Assembly (NCBI GenBank): GCA_051846895.1
Contig: JBPYCQ010000007.1
Coordinates: 1-64,000, forward strand
Length of the DNA: 64,000 nucleotides
Direction: 5' to 3'
Origin: CALKAL01 sp051846895
GTDB lineage: Bacteria; Bacillota; Bacilli; Bacillales; Alkalibacillaceae
The notes beneath the pieces are model-generated. The model ran no database searches. It saw only the letters and a list, made by a program, of their open reading frames with translations, and was not told the DNA's origin. Positions 34,394 to 42,376 of the stretch are shown in pieces. The position numbers and the translations under genes were made by a program. Each line of letters begins with the position of its first letter. Positions within the stretch are counted from its first letter, which is position 1.

Positions 34394-34717
34394 ATGAAGA
34401 AGCGACTGATATCAGCGTTAATAGCCTTAGTAGTTAGTTTTGCCATTATTGGTGGAACGCAAGCGTTAGCAGAAGATGACCAAGGAGTTAATAAAGAAGT
34501 TAAGTTGACAACCGATCAACAAGCTGAGCTTGAAGTGCTTTATGGGCAACTGTACGACCAGCATAACAAAATTATCGATAAATATGTAGAGTACGGTGTC
34601 TATACCGAAGAGAAAGCTGATAAAATTAAGAAACATATGATGGAAGGGCATGAAAAGTTAAAAGAAAACGGCTATATCCCAAAATGGGACCATAAAAAGA
34701 AGCATAAGAAGGATTGA
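34394..34717 (+). CDS. DUF2680 family exported protein (YckD-like)
   Basis: 107 residues with a signal peptide (KKRLISALIALVVSFAIIGG, cleavage after residue ~26 at ALA) and a mature helical part: TTDQQAELEVLYGQLYDQHN, then KIIDKYVEYGVYTEEKADKI and a Lys-rich tail. This pattern, helix pairs with YxEYGxxTxExAxxIK, is DUF2680, a family of secreted Bacillus proteins of unknown function (B. subtilis YckD). The ATG at 34394 is nine bases after GGAG; an in-frame TTG at 34385 abuts it. Confidence 0.8.
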   Translation: MKKRLISALIALVVSFAIIGGTQALAEDDQGVNKEVKLTTDQQAELEVLYGQLYDQHNKIIDKYVEYGVYTEEKADKIKKHMMEGHEKLKENGYIPKWDHKKKHKKD

Positions 34718-35090
34718 ACGAACTGAGCATTAAATTCGCCTTTTGAATTTAGTGCTCTTTTATTTTTAGATTCTTAGATATCGTAAAGCATAGAAGTGAT
34801 AGTTGTTCAATAGCAAAATGATAGTAGAAAGCTGTTTATTTTCAATTAATGAAGCCTATCAGTCATTAAGAGCGTATGAATATTGGCACTTTAAGTCAGT
34901 TAGCAAGAAATTCAATATTAAAACGCTTTTTTCTAAAAATTTATTATACTATTGGTAAAGTAAGTTAAGGCTCACAGTTCAACAAACGTGTCAGATTGTG
35001 AAACTTTTGCAGTCCACATCCGTAATTATAAGAGACAGGGAACGATATTAAATACACGATAATACATAAGGTTTTAAAGGGGGAGTGTAA
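34718..35090. other. Intergenic region with a terminator
   Basis: Begins with the terminator at 34725-34765, where GAGCATTAAATTC pairs with GAATTTAGTGCTC (one mismatch) before TTTTATTTTT. The remaining ~325 bases hold no credible frame; a run of GTTCAA words near 34803 and 34977 recalls the repeat core but is not periodic. Confidence 0.45.
34725..34765 (+). terminator. Terminator of the DUF2680 gene
   Basis: A 13-bp stem with one mismatch and a seven-base loop, followed by TTTTATTTTT. Confidence 0.75.
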
Positions 35091-35564
35091 ATGAAAAAAG
35101 GTAAAGATTGGACTAAGGTTTTGGCGTTTTTCAGCATTGTTTTACTCGTAGCTCATTTAGTACATTTAATTTATTTAATGGGAGATATCCCAGATCGTAT
35201 CGCAATCCACTTTACAAACGAGGAACCAGATAGATGGGGTTCCAAATATTTGTTGCTGATTATGCCGGTAATTGGTTTTTTGGTGTGGTGGTTGTTGGGA
35301 AAGTTAGCTAAACATCCAAATAAATTAAATTATATTAATTTAACTGAAGAAAATCGAGATAAACAATACAGAATGGCAAGCAAGATTACAGCAATCCTTC
35401 AAAACTTATCGCTATTAACATTTTTATCGGCTAATGAAGAATTTTTAAGCTATGCAATTGGTACTCATAAAATAATCTACTTAACGCTAACTATCATACT
35501 ATTAGTTTTGGCTCTGTTAGTTGTCATCTATAATCTAATTTGGGCAGCACGGTTAAAAAACTAA
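35091..35564 (+). CDS. DUF1648 domain membrane protein
   Basis: 157 residues with four predicted membrane helices (VLAFFSIVLLVAHLVHLIY, LLLIMPVIGFLVWWLLG, LQNLSLLTFLSANEEF, IIYLTLTIILLVLALLVV). The loop after helix 1, IPDRIAIHFTNEEPDRWGSK, is the DUF1648 signature (IPxxIPxHFxxxGxxDxWGSK) found in SdpI-like proteins and related immunity or unknown membrane proteins. GGGGGAG lies before the ATG. Stand-alone gene with a terminator. Function unknown. Confidence 0.8.
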   Translation: MKKGKDWTKVLAFFSIVLLVAHLVHLIYLMGDIPDRIAIHFTNEEPDRWGSKYLLLIMPVIGFLVWWLLGKLAKHPNKLNYINLTEENRDKQYRMASKITAILQNLSLLTFLSANEEFLSYAIGTHKIIYLTLTIILLVLALLVVIYNLIWAARLKN

Positions 35565-35656
35565 TTCCGTTAGATGACAGGACATATGTACAACAATCGG
35601 GGGTAAATGTTGAGCAATACTCATCATTAAAAGTGGACATTATATGAATATTAGCT

Positions 35657-35690
35657 AAAAAAGGACCTGTTTATGGGTTCTTTTTTCTTT
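35657..35690 (+). terminator. Terminator of the DUF1648 gene
   Basis: AAAAAAGGACC pairs with GGGTTCTTTTTT (one wobble), followed by CTTTATT. Confidence 0.7.
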
Positions 35691-35786
35691 ATTAGTCTCT
35701 TATTAACAATATTATTTAATAGAGCCTAAACCTAAAAGCGTCTATTATGATATATTGATTAAAAAGTGAAAGAAGGTCGTTAAAAA

Positions 35787-36671
35787 GTGATTGAGAAAAT
35801 GTTGAAAGAACTCGATTTAAATAAAAATCATATTGGACTATCAGTTGAGCATTTAACAACTGGTGAATCGTTCGATATTAATGGAGACGAATTGTTTCAA
35901 ACGGCTAGTACAATCAAGGTGCCAATCTTGTGGACACTTTACGAACTAATTAACCAGGAGGAGATGTCTCTTAACGAAAAAGTAACTATAAATGAAGGTG
36001 ATTTCGTACCGGGCTCTGGTGTCCTCAACGAATTTGTCCCGGGATTAGAAGTTACGATTAAAGATTTAGCTACATTCATGATTATTGTAAGTGATAATAC
36101 AGCAACCGATAAGTTATTAGAACGAATTGGAAAAGATACGGTTGAGTCAAGTATGCGAGAATTGGGTCTTAATAATACATATGTGAGACATACCATTTGG
36201 GAGTTGCTTTGTCTGTCCGTTAGTATGGACCCTTCTAAGAAAACTTACGAGACATACACTGAATTAGTTAGACGATTAAATGTTAATGAAGTTGATCATG
36301 ACAGCATTGTTTTTACAAAAGATATTCAAAACAATGTCATGACACCCAATGATATGACGAAATTACTAAAGATAATCTATATGAAAGAAAAGCTTTCAAC
36401 TGAACTACATTTAGATATGTTAGATATTTTAAATAGACAACATTTTACTCACAGGTTGGCCAAATATTTACCTACAGATGTTCAAGTAGGGTCAAAAACG
36501 GGTAGCTTGTTTACAGTAGCAAATGATGTCGGTATTGTTCAACTTCCAGATAATCAGGGGTCTTACATCATCTCTGCATTTTTAAAAGATACGAGCGAAG
36601 AAGCGGGTAGCGAGTTGATTGCTCATGTAAGTAAATGGCTATTCAACTATTTTAAATTATTTAAAAATTAG
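35787..36671 (+). CDS. Cytosolic class A beta-lactamase-related serine hydrolase
   Basis: 294-residue member of the penicillin-binding/beta-lactamase fold. All three active-site elements are seen: Ser41-Thr-Ile-Lys44 in ASTIKVP, Ser102-Asp-Asn104 in VSDNTATDK, and Lys237-Thr-Gly in GSKTGSLF. There is no signal peptide or lipobox, and the segment replacing the omega loop (SMDPSKKTYETYTEL) lacks the classical ExxxN. It is therefore more likely a cytosolic esterase or peptidase of the DUF4932/PBP4-like group than a beta-lactamase. The GTG start follows AAGGT. Confidence 0.8.
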   Translation: MIEKMLKELDLNKNHIGLSVEHLTTGESFDINGDELFQTASTIKVPILWTLYELINQEEMSLNEKVTINEGDFVPGSGVLNEFVPGLEVTIKDLATFMIIVSDNTATDKLLERIGKDTVESSMRELGLNNTYVRHTIWELLCLSVSMDPSKKTYETYTELVRRLNVNEVDHDSIVFTKDIQNNVMTPNDMTKLLKIIYMKEKLSTELHLDMLDILNRQHFTHRLAKYLPTDVQVGSKTGSLFTVANDVGIVQLPDNQGSYIISAFLKDTSEEAGSELIAHVSKWLFNYFKLFKN

Positions 36672-36728
36672 TTCTTTACTGATTTAAAGGGTATAGGTAT
36701 AATGGTAAAAATGGAAGGGGGAAAATAG

Positions 36729-37865
36729 ATGAAACTAATATTAAAATTAATCGCTGGTATTATTGTTGGTATTGTTGTTGGTCTAATGGGCTTTGAATGG
36801 TTAACTAGATTGTTTTTAACCTTTCGTGACATCTTAGGCGAGTTTATCGGCTTTATGATTCCTTTAATTATTTTATTTTTTATTGCATCAGGTGTCTCGA
36901 AATTGGGTAAAGAGTCAGGTAGATTAGTAGGTTTAACTGTCGGTACAGCTTATACATCTACTATACTAGCTGGAACGTTAGCTTTTTTCGTAGCAATTAC
37001 GCTCATGCCTCTTATTGCATCTGAAGGTTCAGTCCCAGAAAGCGAAACTGGGTTAAAGGCCTTCTTAGAATTCGAGATTGACCCTATTATGGGGGTAGTG
37101 ACGGCATTAGTATTTGCCTTCACATTCGGAATAGCAATGGCAAAGCTAAAAACGGAATTGCTCATTAATGTTTTTGAAGAAGGTAAAAACATAGTAGAAA
37201 TGGTCATCTCTAAAGTGATCATTCCAATTTTGCCGTTTTACATTGCGGGAATTTTCGCAGGCATGGCAGCTGAGGGTGTCGTCTTTGACACGCTAAAAGT
37301 ATTCGGGATTGTTCTTGTTGTTGCGATAGTTGTTCATTGGGTTTGGATTACGGTTTTATATACAGTCGCAGGTAGTGTTGTTAAGAAGAATCCATTTGCA
37401 CTTATTAAAAATATGCTCCCTGCTTATTTTACAGGGATAGGAACGATGAGTAGTGCGGCAACGATTCCAGTTACGTTGAAGCAGACAAAGGAAAATGGTG
37501 TGAAAGACAACGTAGCCGATTTTGCTGTTCCACTAAGTGCGACGATTCATTTATCTGGTAGTACAATTACCATTGTGAGTTGTTCAATCGCAGTCATGAC
37601 ATTAATGGACGGTTTAACTGTTCCGAACTTCTTCGTAATGCTACCCGTTATTGCGATGTTAGGAATTATTATGATTGCTGCACCAGGTGTTCCAGGTGGA
37701 GCGATTATGGCAGCGACAGGAATTCTAGGTTCAATGTTAGGGTTTGGAGAAGCGGCGATTGGATTAATGATTGCGCTGTATATGGCCCAAGATAGCTTCG
37801 GTACTGCTGCCAACGTAACAGGTGACGGAGCGATTGCTTTAATGGTTGATAAATATTCGGAGTAA
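36729..37865 (+). CDS. Dicarboxylate/amino acid:cation symporter (DAACS)
   Basis: 378 residues, glutamate transporter-homologue fold with eight membrane segments and two re-entrant loops. The Ser-rich hairpin 1 is GIGTMSSAATIPVTLKQ near residue 238, the helix 7 motif is near PLSATIHLSGSTI, and hairpin 2 holds APGVPGGAIMAATGIL near 318. This shortened form lacks the usual NMDGT, having SGSTI instead, and is closest to the SstT or YhcL-like branch. It imports a dicarboxylate or acidic or neutral amino acid with Na+ or H+. GGGGG lies before the ATG. Confidence 0.85.
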   Translation: MKLILKLIAGIIVGIVVGLMGFEWLTRLFLTFRDILGEFIGFMIPLIILFFIASGVSKLGKESGRLVGLTVGTAYTSTILAGTLAFFVAITLMPLIASEGSVPESETGLKAFLEFEIDPIMGVVTALVFAFTFGIAMAKLKTELLINVFEEGKNIVEMVISKVIIPILPFYIAGIFAGMAAEGVVFDTLKVFGIVLVVAIVVHWVWITVLYTVAGSVVKKNPFALIKNMLPAYFTGIGTMSSAATIPVTLKQTKENGVKDNVADFAVPLSATIHLSGSTITIVSCSIAVMTLMDGLTVPNFFVMLPVIAMLGIIMIAAPGVPGGAIMAATGILGSMLGFGEAAIGLMIALYMAQDSFGTAANVTGDGAIALMVDKYSE

Positions 37866-37889
37866 ATTAAATAGGTCGTTAATATCTTG

Positions 37890-37930
37890 CCAGCTGGATG
37901 CATTATTTTCCAGCTGGTTTTTTCTTTTTT
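37890..37930 (+). terminator. Terminator of the symporter gene
   Basis: Two copies of the self-complementary CCAGCTGG (37890-37897 and 37910-37917) pair across a 12-base loop, followed by TTTTTTCTTTTTT. Confidence 0.8.
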
Positions 37931-37981
37931 TAATTGTTAGTAGGCGGTTTTTGTAGTATAATTTCATGTTGGGATTTGTTG

Positions 37982-38025
37982 ATATATTGTGATGCTCACA
38001 ATATATACTATCTTGCAAATAGTAT
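37982..38025 (+). promoter_or_regulatory. Two inverted repeats in the trhO leader
   Basis: ATATATTGTGA-TGC-TCACAATATAT (37982-38006, perfect 11 bp) overlaps the start of ATACTAT-CTTGCAA-ATAGTAT (38005-38025). They lie directly before the AGGAGG of trhO, so they could be operators or an RNA switch controlling access to the ribosome site. The 3-bp spacing rules out an Fnr/Crp half-site arrangement. Confidence 0.5.
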
Positions 38026-38042
38026 ATTAGGAGGTTGGTTTT

Positions 38043-39014
38043 ATGGAGAAACCATATCGCGTATTACTTTATTACAAATATGTCAAAATTGACAATCCCG
38101 AAGAATTTACTGAACAACATCTTGAGTTTTGTAAAGACCTCGGGTTAAAAGGGCGCATCTTAATTGCGGAAGAGGGTATTAATGGTACTGTTTCTGGTAC
38201 TGTTGAGCAAACAGATGCGTACATGGAAACAATGAAAGAAGATTCACGTTTTGAAGACATGATTTTCAAAATTGATGAAGCTGATGGACATGCATTCAAA
38301 AAGATGCACGTGCGCCATCGCCCAGAACTAGTTACATTAAGACTGGAAGATGACATCGATCCGAATGAACTAACAGGCAATTACTTAGCGCCTAAAGAGT
38401 TCTACGAAATGATGCAAAAGGAAAATACAATTGTGATCGACGCACGTAATGACTATGAGTACGATCTTGGTCATTTTGAAGGTGCCGTTCGTCCTGATAT
38501 AAAAGCATTTCGCGAGCTACCAGAATGGATTCGCGAAAATAAAGAGATGTTAGAAGGAAAACGTATTTTAACATATTGTACAGGCGGAATCCGTTGTGAG
38601 AAATTCTCCGGGTGGTTGAAAAAAGAAGGTTTTGAAGATGTTCATCAACTACACGGTGGAATTGTCACATACGGTAAAGATCCTGAAGTTAAAGGTAGAC
38701 GTTGGAATGGAAAATGTTACGTTTTTGACGAAAGAATATCTGTTCCAGTTAACCAAGTTGAACATGTCGTAGTAGGTAAAGACTATTTTACTGGTGAGCC
38801 TTGTGAACGTTATGTAAACTGTGCTAATCCTGAGTGTAATAAACAAATTTTATGCTCTGAAGAAAATGAACATTTTTATATGCGTGGCTGTACACATGAA
38901 TGTCGCGTGCACCCAAGAAATATGTATGTGAAAGAGCATAATTTAACAGAAGAAGAAATTCAAGAGCGTCTTGAAGCCATTGCAGAACGAGAAAAAGAAA
39001 CAGTTAATAATTAA
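38043..39014 (+). CDS. trhO: tRNA uridine(34) hydroxylase, rhodanese type
   Basis: Oxygen-dependent hydroxylation of wobble uridine to 5-hydroxyuridine, which leads to the mo5U modification in Bacillus tRNAs. An N-terminal ferredoxin-like domain (LLYYKYVKIDNPEEF, GRILIAEEGINGTVSG) is followed by a rhodanese domain with the active Cys in LTYCTGGIRCEKFSGW near residue 180, and a C-terminal Cys-rich part (CANPECNKQILCSEEN, CTHECRVHPRNMY) that likely binds zinc. The length of 323 residues is standard. AGGAGG precedes the ATG. Confidence 0.95.
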   Translation: MEKPYRVLLYYKYVKIDNPEEFTEQHLEFCKDLGLKGRILIAEEGINGTVSGTVEQTDAYMETMKEDSRFEDMIFKIDEADGHAFKKMHVRHRPELVTLRLEDDIDPNELTGNYLAPKEFYEMMQKENTIVIDARNDYEYDLGHFEGAVRPDIKAFRELPEWIRENKEMLEGKRILTYCTGGIRCEKFSGWLKKEGFEDVHQLHGGIVTYGKDPEVKGRRWNGKCYVFDERISVPVNQVEHVVVGKDYFTGEPCERYVNCANPECNKQILCSEENEHFYMRGCTHECRVHPRNMYVKEHNLTEEEIQERLEAIAEREKETVNN

Positions 39015-39020
39015 CTTTCT

Positions 39021-39054
39021 AATAACCGTACATTATGTGCGGTTATTATTTTAT
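39021..39054 (+). terminator. Terminator of trhO
   Basis: AATAACCG (39021-39028) pairs with CGGTTATT (39040-39047), followed by ATTTTATG. Confidence 0.6.
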
Positions 39055-39067
39055 GAACTATTATGTA

Positions 39068-39117
39068 TTGCAAGGTAGTGGTTAGTTTGTTATACTATAT
39101 TGCAATACAAGGTAGTG
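39068..39117 (+). promoter_or_regulatory. Promoter and PadR-like operators of the padR operon
   Basis: TTGCAA (39068-39073), 17-base spacer, TATACT (39091-39096). The decamer CAAGGTAGTG occurs at 39071 and again at 39108, and the palindrome TATTGCAATA spans 39098-39107. Repeats flanking the start site suggest autorepression by the PadR protein (inference). Confidence 0.65.
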
Positions 39118-39134
39118 TTGAAGAAGGTGATGTT

Positions 39135-39461
39135 GTGTCTCTTAGAAGTCAACTATTAAAAGGGGTTTTGGAGGGCTGTATTTTAGCAATTATTGAGAAA
39201 AAAGCAGTGTATGGTTATGAACTCTCCATGATTCTTCAAGATTATGGTTTAGATGTGAGTGAAGGATCCATTTATCCAATTTTGTTACGTCTACAGAAGG
39301 AAAAATTAATCTCAGGTAAAATGGAAAAATCCTTTAGCGGACCGAATCGGAAATATTATTATTTAACAAATGACGGTGTAATAGCGGTTAATGAGTTCCG
39401 AAAAAATTGGGAGTCATTGAAGCTACCTGTCGACGACATATTAAAAGAAGGAGGGAAATAA
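39135..39461 (+). CDS. PadR-family transcriptional regulator
   Basis: 108-residue winged-helix repressor. The family core is complete: LLKGVLEGCILAIIEKKAVY, then GYELSMILQDYGLDVSEGSI and YPILLRLQKEKLISGKM, ending with the wing KYYYLTNDG. The GTG at 39135 with GAAGGTG upstream is the start; an upstream in-frame ATG would place the promoter inside the gene. It is immediately followed by a membrane-protein gene, the usual PadR plus DUF1700/DUF1129 pair, in which the regulator controls its partner. Confidence 0.9.
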   Translation: MSLRSQLLKGVLEGCILAIIEKKAVYGYELSMILQDYGLDVSEGSIYPILLRLQKEKLISGKMEKSFSGPNRKYYYLTNDGVIAVNEFRKNWESLKLPVDDILKEGGK

Positions 39462-40139
39462 ATGGATGCTAATTCATTAATAAAAGAGAACAATGAGAAG
39501 CGTAAGCAATTATCAAAAGAAAACCTTAAATGGTATGAAGATATGCTTGTTTATATTCGTTTATCTTTTGACAAATCCGAGCAGGAAACAGAAGAAGTTC
39601 TAACTGAAATATTAGATCATTTGTTAGAAGCACAAGCCGACGGAAAAACGGCACAAGATGTATATGGTCATTACCCTAAAATGTATGCTAATGAGATTCT
39701 AGGTGAACTACCTAAAATGATAACGAAAAAGAGAATGATGTTCCTATTTATGATCATTTTTTATTTTCTCGCAGCGGCTGCATTGGGTTCATTTTTATTT
39801 GATCTAATAAGTTTTTACATTTTTAAGGCTGGAGAAATTATTAAGACTTATTATCTTGGAACAGAGATTGTTATTCTTGTGTTGTCAATTTCTTTTGCGT
39901 TTCTATTTTTATATATCGTTATTCAATTTTTACGGTGGACTTGTTTTAGAAACTTAAATAATGTATTAGAGTTTTTTCTATTATGGATTTTAGGGGTATT
40001 ATCTTTCGGAGTGTTTTTCTTAATTCGTTTCTTTATGCCCGATTTTGGCCCGACAATCGAAATATCGTCCTATATATTCTTAGGTATGTCCGTTATACTA
40101 TATATAGTTGGAAGATTTATTTCGAGAAAAATAGGTTGA
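39462..40139 (+). CDS. PadR-associated membrane protein, DUF1129/DUF1700-like
   Basis: 225 residues: a cytosolic helical N-terminal part of about 85 residues (KWYEDMLVYIRLSFDKSEQE, EILDHLLEAQADGKTAQDVY) followed by five or so membrane helices (MMFLFMIIFYFLAAAALGSF, IVILVLSISFAFLFLYIVI, FFLLWILGVLSFGVFF). Its start abuts the padR stop codon, so it is co-transcribed and translationally coupled. The N-terminal half resembles the DUF1700/DUF1129 proteins that accompany PadR regulators. The role is unknown, possibly membrane stress. Confidence 0.75.
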   Translation: MDANSLIKENNEKRKQLSKENLKWYEDMLVYIRLSFDKSEQETEEVLTEILDHLLEAQADGKTAQDVYGHYPKMYANEILGELPKMITKKRMMFLFMIIFYFLAAAALGSFLFDLISFYIFKAGEIIKTYYLGTEIVILVLSISFAFLFLYIVIQFLRWTCFRNLNNVLEFFLLWILGVLSFGVFFLIRFFMPDFGPTIEISSYIFLGMSVILYIVGRFISRKIG

Positions 40140-40162
40140 TTGAAGATAAAAGTCCAAACTAA

Positions 40163-40366
40163 GTAGATAGCTCACGAATTGATGTAGGTAGCACTCCCAA
40201 TTATGTAGATAGGACTGCTAATTATGTAGATAGAGCGTGATTTGATGTATATAGGTCTACTGATTATGTAGATAGCACGCGAAACTATGTAGGTAGTGCT
40301 CCCGATTGTGTAGGTAGCACACCCGATAATGTAGATAGCACTCTCGATTATGTAAGTAGCATTTAG
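40163..40366 (+). repeat. Tandem array, 21-bp period, core ATTATGTAGATAG (nine units)
   Basis: GTAGATAG-type starts at 40163, 40184, 40205, 40226, 40247, 40268, 40289, 40310 and 40331, all exactly 21 bp apart, and a partial unit at 40352. The core is followed by about eight variable bases (CACTCCCA, GACTGCTA, CACGCGAA, CACACCCG and so on). It fills the gap between the PadR partner gene and the PH-domain operon. The core differs from the ATTGTTCAAA arrays but the period and the constant/variable layout are the same. Confidence 0.92.
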
Positions 40367-40414
40367 TCTGAAGACACATTCTTAGAAAAATATATTGATT
40401 TGGAGGAGTAAAAT

Positions 40415-40894
40415 TTGAGACAGCCACCGAAGCAAATGATTGCTAGTGATGCGATTAAAGCATGGAAATTAACAGCAATCATCTTAACCATTATTCCAAT
40501 TGCAATCACAGTTGGTTCATTTGTCCTTGTGCATTTTAATATTATTCCTGATTGGATTCCATACATTGTCATAGGATTAGGTATCGTTGAATTATATGCA
40601 TCCATTTTTTTAATACCAAAATTGCGCTGGCGTAGGTGGAGGTATGAAGTATTTGATCAAGAGATTTATATACAACGTGGTGTTTTAGTGATGACTAGAA
40701 CGCTTATTCCGATGATCCGTGTCCAGCACGTTGATACAAAGCAAGGACCCATCTTAAAGAAGTACGGACTAGCTAGCTTAACGATTTCTACTGCCGCAAC
40801 CACTCACGAGATTCCTGCTTTGCTTGAAGAAGAGGCAGCTCATTTACGTGATCAAATATCTGAATTAGCTAGGGTGGATCAAGATGATGTCTAA
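40415..40894 (+). CDS. PH domain membrane protein, YdbS-like
   Basis: 159 residues: two N-terminal membrane helices (LTAIILTIIPIAITVGSFVL, YIVIGLGIVELYASIFLIP) and a bacterial PH (bPH2/DUF304) domain with WRYEVFDQEIYIQRGVLVM and LIPMIRVQHVDTKQGPILKK. The conserved RVQHVDTxQGP motif is characteristic. B. subtilis YdbS and YdbT are a linked pair; the same pairing is seen here, with an 11-base overlap. They probably form a membrane complex; YdbS/YdbT are linked to resistance to other strains' antimicrobial products in B. subtilis. The TTG start has GGAGGAG upstream. Confidence 0.85.
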   Translation: MRQPPKQMIASDAIKAWKLTAIILTIIPIAITVGSFVLVHFNIIPDWIPYIVIGLGIVELYASIFLIPKLRWRRWRYEVFDQEIYIQRGVLVMTRTLIPMIRVQHVDTKQGPILKKYGLASLTISTAATTHEIPALLEEEAAHLRDQISELARVDQDDV

Positions 40895-42311
40895 TCCGAA
40901 ACGTCTCCACCCTACGGCAATCATATTTAGAGTCATAGAAGTCATTAAAGGTATGGTCGTAGGGCTTTTGCCTTTAGTTGTTTTAATCTTAAAGGACGGC
41001 TTTCTCAATTATGTGTTATTAGGTTTAGCGGCGTTAAGTGTTTTGATCATCATATCTAGTATCATCCACTGGTTGCGTTTTACATACGCGATTGTTGGTG
41101 ATGAAATAAGGATTGAGCAGGGCCTTTTTATCCGTAAAAAAAGATATATCCAAAAAAATAGAATTCAGTCGATAGATTTAACTCAAGGTGTCATCCATCG
41201 TTTGTTTGGTTTAACAAAAGTTCAAATTGAAACGGCGGGCAGTGACCGTGATGTGGATGCTGCGCTTAGTTCCGTTCTGTTACAGGAAGGACAAGCGATT
41301 CGTGATTATTTAAAAGCAAACACGGCAACTGAAGTAGAGGAATCAAACCCTACCGAATACCCGAAAGAAGAAGTATCAACTAAACAGTTAATTATTGCTG
41401 GTTCAACCTCTGGCAGTCTTGGTGTCATTCTAGGTTTATTTGGTTTTTTATTCAGTCAGATGGAAAGTATTATTCCTGAAGATTTCTATAATCAGACGGT
41501 AGCATTTCTCGTTTCCTTAGCAATTGAGTTAATTGTCGTTCTTGCGTTAATTGTAGTGATCCTGTTATGGGCGTTAGGTATATTAGGAACGGTCATCAAA
41601 TATGGTAAGTTCACCATTACTCGTTATGAAAATGAGCTATTTATCACAAGAGGGCTATTAGAGAAAAAACAAATGACGATTCCATTAAAACGGATTCAAG
41701 CGGTCGGGGTAAAAGAAAGCCTTATTCGTCAGCCTTTTGGACTTGCCACCATTTATGTGGAAATAGCTGGAGGTGAAACGAAAGAAGGGTCAGATTCACG
41801 AACATTGCTATTGCCAATAATAAAAAAGTCAGACGTTAATTCGTTTTTGGAAAAAATATTACCTGAGTATCAGGATGTTCCTACTGACTTCATTCATTTA
41901 CCAAAAAGAAGTTTACCTTATTATTTAGTACGTTCATTAGCGATACCAATTATTGCACTGATTGTGGTGGCCATTTTCTTTTCAGATTGGTATCTCATCC
42001 CAGCTATTATTTGTGGAGTTACTGCGATGTTTGGGCTTGCTAAGTATCAAACAGCTAGTTATTTTTTAGATGAAAAAGAACAACAATTAACGTTAGTCTT
42101 TCGCAACATAGGTAAAGAAACCTTATTTTTAAAGCATCGACGAATTCAGTCCTTCTCACAATTGCAACATATTATACACCGGAAACAAGGTCTCGCTTCC
42201 TTTAATGTGTCTATTTTAAATAATTTTGCTGGAAGGCATATTGAAATGAAGGAAATGAGAGCAGAGGATGTAAACAGAATAGCTGATTGGTTTTCTTTAA
42301 GAAAAAAATGA
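40884..42311 (+). CDS. PH domain membrane protein, YdbT-like
   Basis: 475 residues with repeated units of two membrane helices plus a bPH2 domain. The PH motifs occur three times: IQKNRIQSIDLTQGVIHRLF near residue 90, PLKRIQAVGVKESLIRQPFG near residue 270, and KHRRIQSFSQLQHIIHRKQG near residue 425. The protein is therefore a triple DUF304 repeat, the YdbT architecture. It overlaps the ydbS-like gene, so the two are coupled. Function as for its partner; probably a membrane-stress or bacteriocin-tolerance complex (known of the family, not shown here). Confidence 0.88.
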   Translation: MMSNPKRLHPTAIIFRVIEVIKGMVVGLLPLVVLILKDGFLNYVLLGLAALSVLIIISSIIHWLRFTYAIVGDEIRIEQGLFIRKKRYIQKNRIQSIDLTQGVIHRLFGLTKVQIETAGSDRDVDAALSSVLLQEGQAIRDYLKANTATEVEESNPTEYPKEEVSTKQLIIAGSTSGSLGVILGLFGFLFSQMESIIPEDFYNQTVAFLVSLAIELIVVLALIVVILLWALGILGTVIKYGKFTITRYENELFITRGLLEKKQMTIPLKRIQAVGVKESLIRQPFGLATIYVEIAGGETKEGSDSRTLLLPIIKKSDVNSFLEKILPEYQDVPTDFIHLPKRSLPYYLVRSLAIPIIALIVVAIFFSDWYLIPAIICGVTAMFGLAKYQTASYFLDEKEQQLTLVFRNIGKETLFLKHRRIQSFSQLQHIIHRKQGLASFNVSILNNFAGRHIEMKEMRAEDVNRIADWFSLRKK

Positions 42312-42321
42312 CTCGAACAAT

Positions 42322-42356
42322 AGACGCTTGGACAAATGTTAACTGTCCAAGCGTCT
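42322..42356. terminator. Bidirectional terminator
   Basis: AGACGCTTGGACA (42322-42334) and TGTCCAAGCGTCT (42344-42356) form a perfect 13-bp stem, ending both the PH-domain operon and the convergent radical SAM gene. Confidence 0.8.
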
Positions 42357-42376
42357 TTATATTACAAAACTTATTC

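Noticed and set aside
35787..36671. Beta-lactam resistance gene
   Set aside because: No export signal and the omega-loop Glu is missing; called a cytosolic serine hydrolase instead.
37982..38006. Fnr/Crp site before trhO
   Set aside because: The half-sites TGTGA and TCACA are only 3 bp apart; Fnr needs 6.
40163..40366. CRISPR array
   Set aside because: Units are 21 bp with no separate spacers of constant length, the repeats are imperfect, and no cas gene is nearby.
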